Source: JAAFHZ01 sp964247085 (lineage in GTDB: Bacteria > Cyanobacteriota > Cyanobacteriia > Cyanobacteriales > Chamaesiphonaceae). Taken from it: a stretch of 64,000 nt of DNA. A program made the translations under genes and the position numbers. The notes under the pieces were generated by a model. The model was given only the letters and a program-made list of their open reading frames with translations, was not told the DNA's origin and made no database searches. The stretch spans positions 109,949-173,948 of the forward strand of contig CAXTSX010000001.1 in assembly GCA_964247085.1 (NCBI GenBank). Reading direction: 5' to 3'. This document shows, one piece after another, positions 63,385 to 64,000 of the stretch (the first letter of the stretch is position 1; each line of letters opens with the position of its first letter).

Positions 63385-64000
63385 ATGACGTTTAAACCAC
63401 GAAAAGCGCGATTGGGTGGCAAATTTAAATCCAGTCGCCGGGATGACTCTGCGCCTAGGGATCGATCGGATGCTCCCCGTTTTGATGGCGGTGGTCGCCC
63501 TGATCGTCCGCGCCGGGATCGTCGCGATGATGCGGGGTCTTTCGATCGACCAGTAGCTGATGATCGACCAAAGCCGATCGGGAGAGCCGATAAATTTGGT
63601 AACAATCAACCCCAAAAACCAGTCATTCGAGATGGTCAATATGGTAAGGGGCGACCAGCTAAATCCTTCGACAGAGATCGGCCAGCTAGACCATTTGATC
63701 AAGACAATCGGGGTCGTAGCGATCGACCAGCCAGATCTTTCGACAGAGATAGCCGAGGTGGCAGCGATCGGCCAGCCAGATCCTTTGACAGAGATAACCG
63801 GGGTGGCAGTGATCGGCCAGCCAGATCTTTCGACAGAGATAGCCGAGGTGGCAGTGATCGACCAGCCAGATCTTTCGACAGAGATAGCCGAGGTGGCAGC
63901 GATCGGCCAGCTAGATCTTTCGACAGAGATAACCGGGGTGGCAGTGATCGGCCAGCCAGATCCTTTGACAGAGATAGCCGAGGTAGTAGCGATCGGCCAG
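63385..64000 (+). CDS. repeat-rich N-terminal part of a probable RlmB-type rRNA methyltransferase (cut by window edge)
   Basis: An open frame from MTFKPRKARLGGKFKSSRR runs to the window end without a stop. Its first 205 residues are low-complexity Arg/Asp/Gly/Pro-rich, mostly a 15-residue repeat. No enzymatic domain has appeared yet. The assignment is by position: in cyanobacteria, mini-RNase III is commonly followed by a TrmH/SpoU methyltransferase (RlmB, modifying 23S rRNA) with a disordered basic N-terminal extension. An RNA-binding RGG-like function of the extension is plausible. Confidence 0.6.
   Translation, partial: MTFKPRKARLGGKFKSSRRDDSAPRDRSDAPRFDGGGRPDRPRRDRRDDAGSFDRPVADDRPKPIGRADKFGNNQPQKPVIRDGQYGKGRPAKSFDRDRPARPFDQDNRGRSDRPARSFDRDSRGGSDRPARSFDRDNRGGSDRPARSFDRDSRGGSDRPARSFDRDSRGGSDRPARSFDRDNRGGSDRPARSFDRDSRGSSDRP
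63718..64000 (+). repeat. in-frame 45-bp tandem repeat
   Basis: Six complete copies begin at 63718, 63763, 63808, 63853, 63898 and 63943, exactly 45 bases apart, with a seventh cut by the window end. Each codes for SDRPARSFDRDSRGG or a variant with N for S. Degenerate partial units precede at about 63650-63717. The array continues beyond the edge. Confidence 0.95.

Noticed and set aside
63718..64000. Regular repeat array that could suggest CRISPR
   Set aside because: The 45-base units are contiguous with no spacers and stay in one protein frame.

Overview
This 64 kb window is chromosomal DNA from a cyanobacterium. It carries photosystem I genes (ycf4 and two psaK copies), the plastid/cyanobacterial ribosomal protein PSRP-3 (Ycf65), a PAO-like Rieske oxygenase, a CYP38-type lumenal cyclophilin, the separate atpB-atpE (beta-epsilon) pair, efp-accB, and many copies of the cyanobacterial palindrome GCGATCGC (HIP1) alongside runs of GATCGATC. 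Base composition is intermediate. The species cannot be named from the sequence alone. Nearly all of the window reads as ordinary chromosome, with a few accessory patches (about 14.7-16.7 kb, 26.8-27.4 kb and 43-45.7 kb).

Layout. 0-4.3 kb (minus): the truncated 3' side of dnaN, then a glycan module (PglE-type aminotransferase, PglC-type phosphoglycosyl transferase, WecA-type GlcNAc-1-P transferase). 4.5-7.6 kb: sbcC. 7.6-14.7 kb: an N-truncated lipase-like gene behind ycf4, a secreted protein, an unusual transketolase-family enzyme, pyrE, a Rieske/PAO oxygenase and a hypothetical protein. 14.8-17.0 kb: a small accessory patch with an orphan antitoxin-like gene, an HTH-containing unknown, a frameshifted small gene, and a decayed duplicate of part of the neighbouring membrane-protein gene. 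17-24.2 kb: CYP38-like cyclophilin, efp, accB, GerMN, DUF2993 (LmeA-like), proS, a secreted protein and tandem psaK. 24.3-26.8 kb: two tandem response regulators, one fused to degenerate GGDEF-EAL domains. 27.4-29.3 kb: atpB-atpE.

29.4-33.2 kb (minus): DUF4351-like protein, PSRP-3, TPR protein, ruvB, DUF1823. 33.4-37.5 kb: the phosphate uptake operon pstS-pstC-pstA-pstB behind a Pho-box-like repeat. 37.6-40.6 kb: a tight pair of AAA-like NTPases, one with an N-terminal HTH and one membrane-anchored. 41-44.2 kb: secreted basic protein, phosphopantetheinyl transferase, YgfZ, and an acyl-ACP-reductase-like dehydrogenase. 44.2-45.7 kb: a solitary TnpB (IS1341-type) element. 45.7-54.3 kb: RluA-family pseudouridine synthase, DedA, MAPEG, phasin-like, ilvD, queA, a K+ channel coupled to a GDT1/Mn transporter, and PglD. 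54.6-61.1 kb: FAD-NAD(P) protein, Dpp-type ABC permease and binding protein, and a YddA/ABCD-type ABC exporter. 61.2-64 kb: carA, a STAS protein with no conventional start codon, mini-RNase III, and the start of a repeat-rich protein that is probably rlmB.

No rRNA, tRNA, CRISPR array or prophage was found. The items most worth a second look are the AAA-like pair whose second member seems to have lost its WD40 array, the STAS gene with an apparent ATC start, the lone TnpB with a likely guide-RNA end, the hairpin-rich leader upstream of atpB, the AAR-like enzyme next to TnpB, and the cluster of broken or duplicated small genes at 15.8-17 kb.
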